NCBI RefSeq assembly: GCF_963576675.1
Contig: NC_088918.1
Span: 70,109,501 to 70,173,500, forward strand
Reading direction: 5' to 3'
Length of the DNA stretch: 64,000 bases
DNA from: Euphorbia lathyris
Lineage: Eukaryota > Streptophyta > Magnoliopsida > Malpighiales > Euphorbiaceae
In this document: piece after piece, positions 43,801 to 58,800 of the stretch
How the letters are laid out: the number at the start of each line of letters is the position of its first letter
How positions within the stretch are numbered: position 1 is the first letter of the stretch
Translations under genes and position numbers: made by a program
Notes under the pieces: generated by a model
The model's input: only the letters and a program-made list of their open reading frames with translations
The model's database searches: none
What the model was told of the DNA's origin: nothing

Positions 43801-46800
43801 TTAGTTCCTTGAACTAGTTTTCTTCAAATGTCAATGCTGATAGAAAATAATGGTTAACTAATGCAATAATGCAATGAATTAGGCTGTTCAAAGGTTTTGT
43901 TTTTTGCTTAATTTTTCTTTTAAATATTAAACTTTTCTGTTGTGTTTTCGAGAAAAAAAACTATTTTACTTTAATGGGTGTGAATGAACTTGCTAGAACG
44001 TATAAACATGCCATTGTTCTTTCATTGCTTCATTCTTCATATTATTATTCATTTCTTCCCAGTAAAATAGTCATTCTTATCCGCTGGTCATTAATGAATG
44101 TGATACCGCTTCATAACATATTCCATAATGTGTTTTGTGCTGGCTTACTCTTCTTTATGGGTTTATACTTGCAAAATGGTCTCAGGTTGTGCTGAAGGAA
44201 AATTTGATTCTCACATTATTCAGGGATGAGGTAAGTTTGGTGCTTTAAAAAGGAAAAAGAAAAACTGTATTGCCCATCGCAATATCTGATTTTTGTTGAA
44301 ATCTTGAATCTGCAGTATGTGTTATTACATGAGGATTACCAGTTATATGTCTTACCACGGATATTAGAATCGAAGAAAATGGCTAAATCTGGACGTACTA
44401 AGCAAAAAGAAGCAGACTTGGAATACAGTGTGGCAAAACAGGTTGAGAAAATGATAAGGTATAATGATAGATTGCGTTTTATAGATGTGATGTTAAAAGC
44501 TTTACTCGTTGTTGCTTAACAAAGTTTTATAAGTCCTAGAATGAGACATGTTATTTATCCTAAAAGAAACTGTTAGCTCTTGTGCTCCTGTTTTTAGGTC
44601 AATAAGCTTCTCCATATCCAGTTTCTGGAAATTACGGTGATTTCTGATTCAAAAGCGAGTAAATTCTCAATGTACACACATGAATAATTTTCCTTGTTAA
44701 AATTTTGAGGAAAAGCATGGATTTAATAACTGCTGTACTATTTTATTAGCATTCAAACTAGTTTTTGCCAAAGCAAATAATTTGTGTAAGGTTTGAAAAC
44801 CTGTCATGCATGCATGAGTTTACCCCAACAAGTTGTTCAAACATGGTATTTTCAGTCTGTAGGTTAAAAAGATTTGGTGTTGTTCATCTTTCTTGACCAG
44901 TTTAACTTAAAGGAAGGTGAACGTTTCTGTTTGTTTATTAAGAAGCATCAGAATTTCATTTCTCATTTGATGGCTTATTTAGGCTTCAGGAAGGAAACTG
45001 ATTGTGACAGAATGCTGAATGAATAAGTTCTTAATTTGGAACTGAATGAATATTTCAATGTAATTACAAGAGATGGCCTGCAAAAATGAGAAAGGCAGAT
45101 GTGTATATGTGTGTTTGTGTATTGCATTCATGATAATATATATAGAGAGCACTCAGTGACCGTTTTCTTGTAATAAGGGAAGAATGATTAATTCATATAG
45201 CTAGGAACTATTGGGCTTTTGGAGACTAATATATACAGGCCCAACTGAAGCGATGGGCCAAACTGTAGCGATCCAACTAATATATATAGACTAAAATTTT
45301 TTGGGCGATTAGGGTTTCTTAAGCAGTATAAATGTAACCTCTTTCTCTGTAATCCGCATCTCTTTCATTATAGTGAAATATCCTGGCTTGGTAGTGCCCC
45401 CAGACGTAGTCATTCATATTGAGTGGCGAACTGGGTTAACAATTCTTGTGTGTTTGCTTATTTTTTCGTTTATCGTAATTGCATTTATTCCTAACAGGAT
45501 CGGTTCTAACCATTCACATTCTAATAAGCTGGATAATGGATGAATACTTCCCAGTGAATTGAAATTTCAACAATCTTTTTTAATGTTACAATTTGTAATC
45601 CGGAATTCCCCCGACCTTTTCTTCTCCTTGTGTAGACAGTGCAACAAAATACGAAACCCCTTTTTTGCCTTGATTCATGTTAAATATCTCCTACTTGTTG
45701 ATTACATGCATTAGGAGACCTTTTGTCTGAAAAAGTGGAAAGAAGAATAGATTACCCTTATTAAAATCTTTCATGGGAAAAAAAGGTTAGAGAATATGGT
45801 GTACGGTACTTGTCTACTTGAGTGTAGTATAATAATGGGATTTGTTAAACCTTTGCAGTGAAGTGCATGAACAGGCGCTTTTATCATGTGATGCCATTCA
45901 CCATGAGAGGAGAATATTGTTAAAGCAAGAAATTGGAAGAATGGTGCTATTTTTCACTGATCAGCCCAGTTTGTTGGCTCCAAACATCCAAGTAATGCTA
46001 TACATAGGCATTTCTAAGATCTCTTTGTATAAAGTGGTTGCTCTTCATTTATAATTACTTAATATTGCATTGAAATAAGGTTTCAGAAATTTAGATATTA
46101 TTTTTGCATTTTTTAGATAAGTTTCATTAATTATGTAGCCAACCAGATAGCAACACGTTAAATTCTTTTGTTCAATCTAGGGTGGGGATTGTTATTGAGA
46201 TGTGGGCTTAAAATCCTTGAACAAAATGGAAAAGCGTGGAAGCCTCCTAAGTCTTTTGTGCATTTAGAGGAAATCAAATATAATCTTGAAGGAGCAACAT
46301 ATTCCATTAATGCTATTTCTGTACACAACTCTATTCCTATATATTGTGTGAAGCTTCTGGTCCTTTAGAACGAATATTGTGGTTAGGCTATTCAATACAT
46401 TAGAACTTCCATTACAAATTTGAGTTTGTGGTACTTTTCTTGAGTGACCAATTGAACATGAAAAAGGACTGCTTGAAAGATTGTGCTTCCAATGCGCTAT
46501 GATATACCTTGTATATCTAGGTAAAGAACCCAATTATATTCTTTTAATTTGTTTTAGTTTTGTGGATGACTTTGACCTGTCTTGCAGGTGAAAACTTTGT
46601 CATCACTAATATTTTCAATTAATGTTGTGGGAGTTGCTTGTGTTCTTGTGTATATTATACTTATACTATTGAAAAGGTTGATCTTGTAGAGATTTTGAAA
46701 CAAGGAATTACAGCCTGATCAGTATAAAAGGGAAATTTAACAGTAAAAAATGAATGACTTAATATATTGCTTATTTTTCATTTTGATTTTTCCCCATATC

Positions 46801-49800
46801 TTCAGAAATTAAAATTTTCACATGTTAAACAAAAAATTCATGGAATAATATTGCTTATTTTCTTTAAATCTGTGGTGTTTCCTACAGATGATATTTTCTG
46901 CGTTGGCGTTGGCTCAATCTGAAGTCATCTGGTATTTCCAGCATGTAGGAATTGCATCATCAAAATCTAAAGCTGCTCGGATGGTACCGGTAGACATAGT
47001 ATGTCAGATTCTTCCTTCTGTTGCTCAAAACTGTAACCAACATTTCTTATTGTTAATCTAACTGGCATTTGCTAAGATTTCATGCAAATTTTTTGAATAG
47101 TCAGTCTGGGGTCTAAATGCGACGCCCAACTAGTTTAGATTGAAACTTCGTCGAGTTGTTAAGTAATACTACTGTCATTAAACTTGTGAAACGCTTGAAC
47201 CTAAATTTTTATCTTTCTTTTTGCTGCAGGATCCAAGTGACCCTACTATTGGTTTTTTACTTGATGGGATGGATCGTCTATCTTGTTTAGTACGCAAATA
47301 TATTGCAGGTTAGAATGGACTTGATATGAGTAAATCTTGTAAAGGAATAATGATAATTATTTTGGGGTCCCTTCTTTGCCAGACCCACTAAGATTAGGAC
47401 TTGGGTTATAGTTATTTGGTGGTACATTAACTACAACATTCTTTCCTGATTTGAAAAGTTTGGGGTTGATTGCTTATAGGGCAGCATAGTAGAACAAGTG
47501 CTACAGTTTGTTTCACAAGGAAATTCTGTTAATATGTCCTTTCTCCTCACAACCACAATACTCAAAAAACATTTGAATGCTAAAGTTTAATTGGTGGAGC
47601 GGTTCGAAGAAATGTCATTCTTTTCATCAAACTCTCAAAGATTTAGTCCTCGTTTAGCTTCCTATGTGCAATCAATGTAGGTAGACTCCCTATTCTTGAA
47701 ATCATTTTGGGTTCCATGATTAGCTTATGAAACTCAAATACCAACTTGCTGACGAACTTTAATAGAAGCATACAATTTTTGAGTGGATTGCCTTTCCACG
47801 ATGAATATGAATAACATATAACTCATTCCTCCATCTCAAGTATCAACAATGTCTAATGAGCAATAAGAAACTCTGGCACCGAGTATATACATATCCCTTC
47901 AAAGTTCAAACAAGTGTTGTACTCAGTTTCTTTTCCATACATTAAGGTACTCAAAGTTAAAAGTACTATCAAACTGATTTATCTGAGTATAAAAATTCTC
48001 TGGATCACCTTCCTCATTAAGGTTAGGCAAGTTAGTTCTTCCCCATAAAACATTTGTTATTACCCTGATAGCCATTTCTAGTAATTTTATTGCCAGTTTA
48101 CATAGACATAGAAAGCCAAACATTTTTCGCTAGATAGAGAGACACAAATCTTATGATTTTTTTTTTTCTTTTTCATGTTCATTGCTAGTATGCATCTCAA
48201 ACATTAGCCATGTAAACTTGACTGCAGAGGTGCCATATATTCTCCGATGTTCTTCTCTTGATCCACAGATCACTAATATGGATGAAAATCCTGAAATATT
48301 TTACATGTAAATGCAGCTGTTCGAGGTTATGCATTATCATACCTTTCTTCTTGTGGTGGTAGAATCCGTTTTTTGCTGGGAACTCCTGGAATGGTGGCTC
48401 TTGATCTTGATTCTGGCTTAAAGGGGCTTCTACAGAAGATTGTTCAGCATCTTGAGAACATACCAAAGCCACAGGGTGCAAGTGTTCCTGCCATCACATG
48501 TGATTTATCTGTAAGAGGTCTTTCTAGACCATGCTTTTCATATACTTAATTCTATTTTCATGCCAAGGTATTATGGATTTCTGCTGGTATCTTATACTTT
48601 GGAACTGTTGCTTACTATAATTTTCTTAGTAGATGCTTCTCGCTCATACTCAGTAGATGCTTCTCGTTTTTTTCCCCTCATTGTACAGTCTAAAATTTTA
48701 TGAATAGCTACTGTTGCTCTTATAGAAACATTAGTTGAGTTGGGTGAGTTTGCTTATTTAAATAAGAACTTAGCAGCTTTGCTGAAATTAGTGATAAATT
48801 TAGTGAAAGCTCGTCGTTGTTGTTATCATTTTTACTGTTCATTTTTTTTTTAAACTTATTACGAGCATGTTGTTCATTGCATTGAAACTTGTCATCAAGC
48901 AGGAATTTCGTAAGGATTGGTTATCAATATTGATGATTGTCACATCAGCTAGGTCATCAATAAACATAAGACATTTGGAGAAAGCAACTGTCTCTACTGG
49001 AAAGGAAGGCTTACTACTAGAAGGAAACGCTGCATATAACTGGTCCAGGTATTGTTGAACTTCTTATTGCTACTATGACTGTTGTTATTAGTAATGAGTG
49101 TAGATATCTTGAAAGATTGTGGATAAATGAAAAAGAGTTAAAAGTTAAACCTTGTTCATTATAGTTTCAGCTTAATGCAAATTTTGTTTGTGGTTGTCAA
49201 TGTTTTAAACCCTATAGACATCCATGTAAAGAGTGCATTAAAATATGACATTTCTCTTGTGTCTCACTTACAAGCTTAAGCTTACATTTTTTTGTTTTGT
49301 TTTGTGGTTCTTTAGCTCTTAGCAGCTACCAGTCTAGATTTTTGTTTTAAATGTTATACTAGAAGCTTGCATATATTAGTATACTGTGTACTGTTAATTC
49401 TCTTTGCCCAACTGCCCAGTGGCTTGTTTTCTAGTTATTTAATTGGGTTGGGTGCAAAGATAAGAATCATTATCTTTATATGAACCTTGTCTTGGAAAAT
49501 TAATGTTAAAGGTCCTTCTGGAATTTTAACTCTTGAAGTTCCTATTCTGAGACTGCATTGGAGTTTAATGTTTGCTCTGCAGTACATTTTGTATAATTCA
49601 AATATTCTGGGTGCTTTGTGTTCAATCCATTTTCTGTTTGTAGGATGTTAGAACTTTATAAAGTACAAAAGCAATAATGCATATGGATCTCTTTCAATTC
49701 AGATGCATTGATGAACTTGAGTTTCAATTATCAAAGCATGGGAGCCTGAGAAAACTGTATTTCTACCATCAGCACCTTACAGCAGTAAGTTTACCTTCTC

Positions 49801-52800
49801 AGTTTATGGTAAATTTGTGGGCCTTAAAGGCTATGCTCGTCAACACCCTCAAAGGTTGCTAACCTCCCGATTTATCTTTGTCCTTTAGTCTATGTGGTAA
49901 TGGAATTGGAAAGTTGTATGCATATTTTGTTGCTTTGACTTTTGTACTTGCTTCCTTTCATTTCATTTGTAGGTCGCTTGCTATAGGTTTCTATTGCATT
50001 CGAGGAAACAGCCCTTATGTAATGTAACTATAGGCTCACATAATAGTAATGCAGGTTTTCAGGAACACTATGTTTGGACCAGAGGGACGTCCCCAACATT
50101 GTTGTGCATGGCTTGGTGTTGCTAGTAGCTTTCCAGAATGTGCTTCTCCGATTGTTCCAGAAGAGGTGATGCATTATGACTTTATTTATTATGGGCTGTG
50201 CGAGGGTGGTATTGTAGTTGATTAATAATGATTTGTTAGTGGAAAAAACAAAAACAAAAACAAAAAAAATTAAATGAAATGACTTTGAAGGGTAAAAAAT
50301 TAAAAGTGCAGAAAGGACAATTTGATGAAGCAAACAAAATTCTTAGAAATGTCCAAGGATACTTGTTCTGCTATCATAAGCATTTTTGTGATATTCTCCT
50401 TCCAGATCTTCAATGTCTAACACAATCTGCTATTTTCCAAGCATGTACACACTTCTTATTTATGAACTTTATAGCAAGTGATGTAGCCCATGAACCCAAA
50501 AAAAATTCAAAAATAAGCTAGGCATTTCATGTAAATTATGTAAGCATAGAACTCTTAAGTGTTTTTTTCCAATCAAGTTATTTTTATTTTTAGATAACTT
50601 GCTTGTTTCATATTGGTTAAGTTATTTAGTAATTAGTATGTAGAGAATGTAGACTTAAGATTTATTTCAAATTTTGATTATGGTATAATGGCTCTCTTAG
50701 ATGTGACATAGAGGATGTAGATTTACCTAACAAAATAATGGAATCCTGCAACTAATCCTTTAAAATAGATGAATTATTCTCAATTTTGGATGTTTTATTG
50801 GAGAAGATTACTTTTATTTTTGTCGTAAGTTGCCATGTTCTTTTAATCATGGTATTTGTAGGTTTGATGCATACCAAAACCCCTTTCATCTCTATTTTCC
50901 TTGTCCTTGAGAACTTCATTGAATTCAGTTGGTATCACCAGGATGGTGTTAAGACCAGTCCAATCACATTCTTATCACCAACTTTTAAGAAAAGTTTGAC
51001 TTAATAGCCAAAGGTCTTTCAACTCAACTTTCATTTTTTCAATTCCTTGATTATTCGTTTTATTAAGAAATAAACATGCATGATACACATAAACATAATG
51101 GACATCAATTTTTTTTTTATTTTCCACTTAACACATTCCGGTGATTAATTTTATGCAACTTAATAATCAAATAATTAGTTTAAAGAATATCATTGATTAA
51201 TTAATTCTTCAATTAGTCTCTTTTAGAACCATGTAATTGAGTTATAGAAAACCAGAAGCTAAATGTTTGGGCTGCAAAGGTAATACACATGAACAATAAT
51301 AGAGATACCTGAAAAAGGAGAGGCTGATTTGGCTAGAAAGAGAATGCTACCTGTCCATATCTCTTATATTTTTAATAGGGGTTGCTAGCCAGTTAACTAT
51401 AGGGTATTCGTAATATGTCTAAAATCCTAACCTAGTTATAATTCATGGAATCACCGAAATACCCTGAATCCCGTAAGGATTTGATATTTATTCAATGAAA
51501 ATCCATACTCAAGTAGTATTCATTTAAATCCGAATGCATATTGTGTGTGATTAGGTTTTGATACACATTAACAACAAATGAGTTCTAATCCTTATTTAAA
51601 TAAGATTATATATATTTAAGCTTGCAAATTTATCATTAATTAGACTAATTAATCAATTCATACTTCTACATCGTGAATGACATCTAGCAATGCATCACCT
51701 AAATGATTAGAATAGTCAAAAGCGGTTTGACTTCACTCTTTCATGCCTGGTTACCATGCGATAAATTCCTTTATATCACACTAAAAAGTTGTGGAACTAG
51801 TGCCAATTTCATAAGCTAATTTATTGGTTTTTGACTCCACATGCATACAGACACAATTCACATGAAATGGAAATTTGTAACACCCTTTCAGAGTTTTTTT
51901 CCACCTGATGTAAGAATTTCTTACATGAGGCCATGGCATATGCATTCTTACTAGTAAGAGGCGTAAATCTTTCATTAGTCACTCGCCTGTTTTAGCGTGG
52001 TTGTACTTATACCCAATTTCGATAGTATTAGCAACTCATGAACGAGAAACAGCTAATAGAGTTAAATATACTGCTACATGCTCAAGATGTTATGGTGATA
52101 TAAAGTCTTGAGGATTTATAATAAATTTTTACTTGCACAACTGTAATTGGTATTACCCAAATGGTTTTTTTTTTCTTTTTTTTTTTCAGTTCAGCGTACT
52201 TGTTTTATTTTGTTTACCAACGATCATTATTGTAATTTGTATTTGCTTAAATATCACCACACTATATTTTATGAGAACAACAACTTCATAAGGAAGCGAC
52301 ATTGTATATCCTAGTCTATATTTTAATAATGTCCAATCTTATGTTTAATAATATAACCTTTTTGTGAGCAATGATTTCACCATAATAATCTCGTTATCAT
52401 TTCTTATGGACAGTTAATCCTTTTATGGACTTTATCATATAACTATTTGTAGGATATATACTTGATAATAAAGAATGCCATTAGTTTTGTTGCATCAGTA
52501 AAATATGTAATTACTATCTAATAGTGATTGGATGTTAGGGCATAACATTGATTGTTTACATGCTTGGTTAAATATCAGAGAGAATTTATTAATGAAATTT
52601 CAACACATGGTAGGATGGACGTGTATTGTACACATTTCAAGCCGAAGAGGAATTCGCATGCAAGGGTGCGTCAGAGATAATAGAAACTAATCTTGGACTT
52701 CACTTATCTACTTAAGCTGTTCAGTTAAATGGTTTATTGTCAACAAAGAACAAGTTTATGGCATAATACTGCAGATGTTAGACTAATAACCTTTTTGATT

Positions 52801-55800
52801 GAATGATTGTTGCATTTAGGCATTCATTAGTATCTGAAGTTTTTTTCCTGATGAATTATGCCCTACCAAAATTATCGTCTGTGTCAACATAAGTTCCCCC
52901 TCCCCTTCTCAATTCCCAATCCATCAGCAAACAAATTCATGCCACAAATTTTCTCTCATCAGGTCAAAGAAGCAGAAAGGATCTGATATTTACTATTTAC
53001 TGCTAGCAGGTTACTAAGATTGGGCGAGATGCAGTCCTGTATGTTGAATCGCTTATTGAATCTATCATGGGAGGATTGGAGGGCTTGATTAATATTCTTG
53101 ATTCTGAAGGAGGATTTGGTGCCTTGGAGGGTCAGGTTGTTATCTTCAATTATTGCTATATTATATAAGGAACTTTTCATTGAGGCTTTGCTGATTATTA
53201 TTATTTCTTTCCTGAAAATTTCAGCTTCTTCCAGAGCAGGCAGCTTTTTATTTGAACAACACATCTAGAGTTTCAATTCCATCAGCTAAATCTCCCAGGG
53301 GAACAGTTGGTTTTCCTCTGCCTGGACATGAGAGTTATCCCGAAAATAACAGTTCTATTAAAATGTAAGACCATTCTAACCTATACTGGTGTAACTCCAG
53401 AAATTCCACATTTAGGTCTTGAATTTTGTGTTGATTTCAAGCTAGAGTTGGGTCTTCATTTTTGTCTTATTTCAGGTTAGAAGCTGCTATGCAAAGGTTG
53501 ACAAACTTGTGTTCAGTTCTGAATGACATGGAGCCAATATGTGTTCTAAACCACGTATTTGTTTTGAGGGAGGTGAGGCTTGCAATTTCTATTTTGGTTT
53601 ATGGTCTTTCTACCTCATGTGATTATATGATAACAGAATCTGGTATTCCTCAACATTTTTTCTTATTGTGTTTGTTCTTTTCAAACCAAAATTATCTCTG
53701 GGATAGGGTTTACTAATAGTAAAACAATTAGCATGTCTCCTTCACCTCAGAGAGATTCTGAATTTTGAATGCTGACATCTCACTGTGACAATCAAAATTC
53801 GAATTGTAAAATGTAAACAACATTATAAAGAAGTAAAAGCTGAAGTCAATCTATTCTCACAAAATAACCTATAATAAACAGCAAAAAACAGCAACATACT
53901 AACCTATACATCAAAAAACTGCAACAGACTAACCTATAATAAACATAAAAAACAGCAACGAACAAACCTATAATAAACATGAAGAAAAACAGAGTATAAA
54001 TATAGAAGTTAAGATATCATGAATAATTACCAGAGGTTTTGTGCTGCGGTGCCTAATAGCCAAAGGAGTTCCAAACAGCTCTTGCGCATTGTGATATAAG
54101 CTTAATTCACTCATTATTTTGTCTTGTACATCAAGGTTAGGAACCAACCTCATTAGACATTCAAATAACCCACCACATACCTCTTTATCTTTAAGGATTT
54201 TACTAGCATTTGAGTAGGAGAATTCGGGGTTAAGATAATGTCCAGCAGCATGCAAGGGTTGATGAAGTTGACATTCCCATCTTCTATCTATAATCTAAGA
54301 CTTCCTTGTACTTCTTGTCTTTCTTATTAAAGGATGCTTCAATAGCTTCTTAACCCTATTCATTGCTTCATAAATATATCCCATTGCTGACCTTTTCTCA
54401 CCATCAACCAGTCTAAGAACACGGACTAAAGGACCAAATACCTTCAAGCTATACACAATATTCGTCCAAAAGTTGTCATTCAACACAGTGGACACTGCTC
54501 TTTTACCAGCTGCCTCTTTTGCCCATTTACTATTTGTCCATTTTTCAGAAGTGAACTTCATCCTCAAATTTGGTTTTGACTATGAATGCTTTGGCAAACC
54601 TTGTTACACTAGGCCTAATAAGCTCCCTTCCATTAGTGAAACGCCTCAACATATTCACTAAACCCGATCGGACATAAATGTAGGAACTTAAGCTCACACC
54701 TGTTTTCAAAGTATCTTTCACTCTTTCTAGCTTCCCTATATCCTCCAAGATTAGATCAATGCAATAGGCAGCACAAGGAGTCCAATATAAATTCGGTCTC
54801 TTTCTCATCAGACCTTTACCTATAAAAGAAAGCTAACATAAGTAAAAGATCTTACTAAACTATAGAACAGTGATTAATAAAAAAATAAAATGATAAAAAA
54901 TAAGAAAAGATTTAAATTACAATTCCAAACTAACCTGCCTTGACATTGTTAGCTGCACTATCAGTGACATTTGAACAACATTTTTCTCTCCAACATGTTC
55001 CACCACTTTATCAAGCAATGAAAGCATCATCTCTCCAGTCTTTGATTGTTCTGAAGCATCAGTGGACTCCAAAAAAACTGTTCCACTAGGAGAATCCACC
55101 AAGAAGTTTATCAAAGTCCTACTTCTCTTATCTGTTCATGCGCCTTTAATGACTATGTTCTATTCTCACAAAATAACAAGATTTCCATCATTATAAATGG
55201 TTATTAAGCTCAAAATTGCATAACGTATGTGTTAAATTTGTTAAACTATTCCGGGGCCTTTCTTTACAAGTTTGAGCTTTTAGATTCAGTACTTTGACAA
55301 GTTCAAGCGGGGTATTGAAATGCTAACTGAGCCAAAAAAGTATGGACTAAATTAAATATGGGCTTCGAGTTTAAGGTCAAACTGGCGTTTAACTGAAAAA
55401 AAAGATGAATATTGGTAAGGGTTGTGGATAACCTTACAGAAAATCTGCTGGTGGTGGCCTTAACTTGGCTGGACTATGCTTACTTTGTATCTGTACTGAA
55501 TCATGAACATATAGCTCTAGAACACTGTCCCTTTCTATTTCCATTTGCTTTGTGTGGGGAGGATGAGTTCTTTACCCTGTTGAACAATCTATGTGCATTG
55601 CATCCTTTATCCACTACATGCAACCCATCCATTTCTTTGGATATTGTTATGACAGCTAAACTGTTTGCAGTATATGAGAGAGTGCTTCTTAGGGAACTTC
55701 AGAAGAAGGTTGTTTTCAGTGCTAAAAACTGACAATGATCTCCAACGGCCTTCTGTCCTAGAGTCGCTAATTCGTAGGCACATGACCATAATGCATTTAG

Positions 55801-58800
55801 CAGAGCAGCACATAAGCATGGACCTAACACATGGTATTCGAGAAGTTCTTCTCACAGAGGCCTTTTCAGGACCTGTTTCTTTTCTCCAATTGTTTGAAAA
55901 ACCATCAGAACAGCTCTCTGGATCAGCTGCTGAAGTTGTATGCAACTGGTACATAGAAAACATCGTCAAAGATATATCAGGTGCTGGAATCTTGTTTACA
56001 CCAATGCACAAATGTTTCAAAAGCACAAGGCCTGTTGGTGGATATTTTGCAGAGTCAGTTACTGATCTCAGAGAATTAAAGGCCTTTGTTCGTGTTTTTG
56101 GTGGCTATGGAGTTGATAGGCTAGACAGAATGATGAAAGAACACACTGCTGCACTTTTAAATTGCATTGACACATCCTTGCGTTCAAACCGAGAAATCTT
56201 GGAGGCTGTTGCTGGTAGCATGCATTCTGGTGATCGAATAGAAAGAGAGGCATCTTCAAAGCAGATTGTGGACTTAGACACAGTAATTGGATTTTGTATT
56301 GAGGCAGGGCAAGCACTTGCTTTTGATCAGCTTCTAGCTGAGGCTGCTGGGATTGTTCTCGAAGAAGGTGCACCCTTGATATATTCACTACTTGCTGGGG
56401 TAGTTAAGCATATACCTGAAGAAATGCCTGAAAAGAGAGAAATTAGGAGTTTAAGAAGTGTGGCAAATAGTATTGGTACAGTTGTGAATCATGATTCTGA
56501 GTGGGTTCGATCAATTCTTGAAGAGGTTGGGGGTGCAAATGATGGTTCTTGGACCTTATTGCCGTACTTATTTGCCACCTTTATGACATCAAATATATGG
56601 AATACCACTGGCTTCAACGTTGATACAGGGGGCTTCAACAACAATATCCATTGTTTGGCAAGGTTGGTTTTGGATTTGCATGATATTCTCTTGATTAAGA
56701 TATTTTCAGCACTTACTTGAAGGTTGGTTAAAAATTATATCATATGAGTTCATTATTCGCTGGTCTTCTGTTCATTATTCGCTGGTCTTCTTCTCTCAAG
56801 CCTGTTTACCATCTAATTTTTCAAATCTTGGATAAAATAGAAAATGTGCATGTGATTAACTTTGAGTATACTATAAATATTCCTGGTCTTTTGGAGAAAT
56901 ATAAACTTTAATCTCTTCTCTCGGTTACGTGAATTAAGCTTTGTTTAGTTCCTCACTTTCAAATCTTGGATAAAATAGAAAATGTGCATGTGATTAACTT
57001 TGAGTATACTATAAATATTCCTGGACTTTTGGAGAAATATAAACTTTAATCTCTTCTCTCTGTTACTTGAATTAAGCTTTGTTTAGTTCCTCACCTTTTA
57101 ATTGAATTTAAATTTTAGTTCCAAAGTTTTATCACATACTTGAAGGGTTGAAATTATTAATTTTGCTTGGATTCTCAAAAAAAGAAATTATTATTTTTGC
57201 TTGGATAAGCGGATTTAGTCGTAAATGTTCGATTCATTTGATCATTTTCCAGGAAAGAAAATTTAGCAGTGTGGTCCTTGTGATTCACTCATTATCTCTT
57301 CCTGTGTGTATTCATTTATACAGTTTGTGCTATATGCATTAGCTTGGTTAGTTGATTTCAAACATGAAGCTGTCATTCCCATTAGCTTTTCTGTGTTTCA
57401 TTCGTTCAAATTCAAACAGATAAAAACTGGTGTTGATTTTGCTGATGTGTTTACACTTTATGAACTCGGATAATGTTTTCAAAGATTACGAACTCGGATA
57501 ATGGTTTCGAATATTGCTGGCAGGTGCATGAGTGCTGTGATTGCAGGAAGTGAGTTTGTGAGAATGGAACGTGAACATCAGCAGAGGCAATCATTTTCCA
57601 ATGGTCATTCTGGCGAGGGTTTGGATCCTGAACTACACAGCAATTTGTCAACAGAAGCAAGCATAAAATCTGCAATGCAGCTTTTTGTCAAATTTGCTGC
57701 TGGAATTGTGCTAGATTCTTGGAATGAAGTGAATAGGTAACATAGCAACGATTACATGCATATGTGGACATTTATGGGGTAAAATACGTCCATGGCCCCT
57801 AAACTATAGCGCTACTAATATTATGGCCCCTAAACTTCATATTTTGACATTAAAATTCTTGAACTTACACTATTGTAACATTAAAGTCCAAATCAACAAA
57901 AACCCATAAAACAATTAACTTAATAATGACCTGAACAAGTTTGACTACATCATTGACTCTTTTTTTATCCAAGTCACAAAAAATTATTGTCAAATAAATA
58001 CCTATGTTACCCTCATTTCGATGATCTTTTGATGGATTTTTGCTGATTTGGATTTTAATATTACAGTAATGCAAATTTAAAGATTTTTATGTCAATAAAT
58101 GAAGTTTAGGGCTATAATGTTAGTAGCACTATAGTTCAGGGACCATGAATGTAATTTACCCGACATTTTATGCATACTCTTTATCTTTTGAATTTGGGAT
58201 AATGGGTCAAATTGACCCTTTCACTTGGCTCACAAAATCAATTTTCCACAAACTTTGAGTATCAATGAAGTCCATGACATTTTTTTTTTAAATATGTCAT
58301 CATATGTTTCATGGTTGTTTAATACGTGCCAATTTCTGATTTCATGTGTCATTTTAGACTAATTTGACCCAAAATACGAAGCAGAAATACTAATTAGTAC
58401 TCAAAGTTCATCTCGAGGCAAATTGAACCAAGTTGAAGTGTCAAATCTGTCCCTTTTACCCTTTTGATTGGTCTGTGAATGTGATGTCATGCTACTTTTC
58501 TAGTCTCATTTCAACATGCATATCTGCATAAAACTTGAATCTTCAAGTTGTGTCTACTTTATTGACAATTCTTTGGGGGAAAGAGATTCCAAGTTAATTT
58601 TCTAGTCTGGACTTGTTTCTTCGTGTACTTGGACAATTCAAACATTCATATCTGTTGCATATTCTGTTTCTGCTTTTTATATTCCACCGCCATCCATTCA
58701 TAACGATCTTCTGTCTGCACAACACTGCATGTCGTGCTTTATCACATAGTGTGTTCTTTCTCAAAACTATGTCTTTGAGAGGATTTCTCATAAAGTTTCC

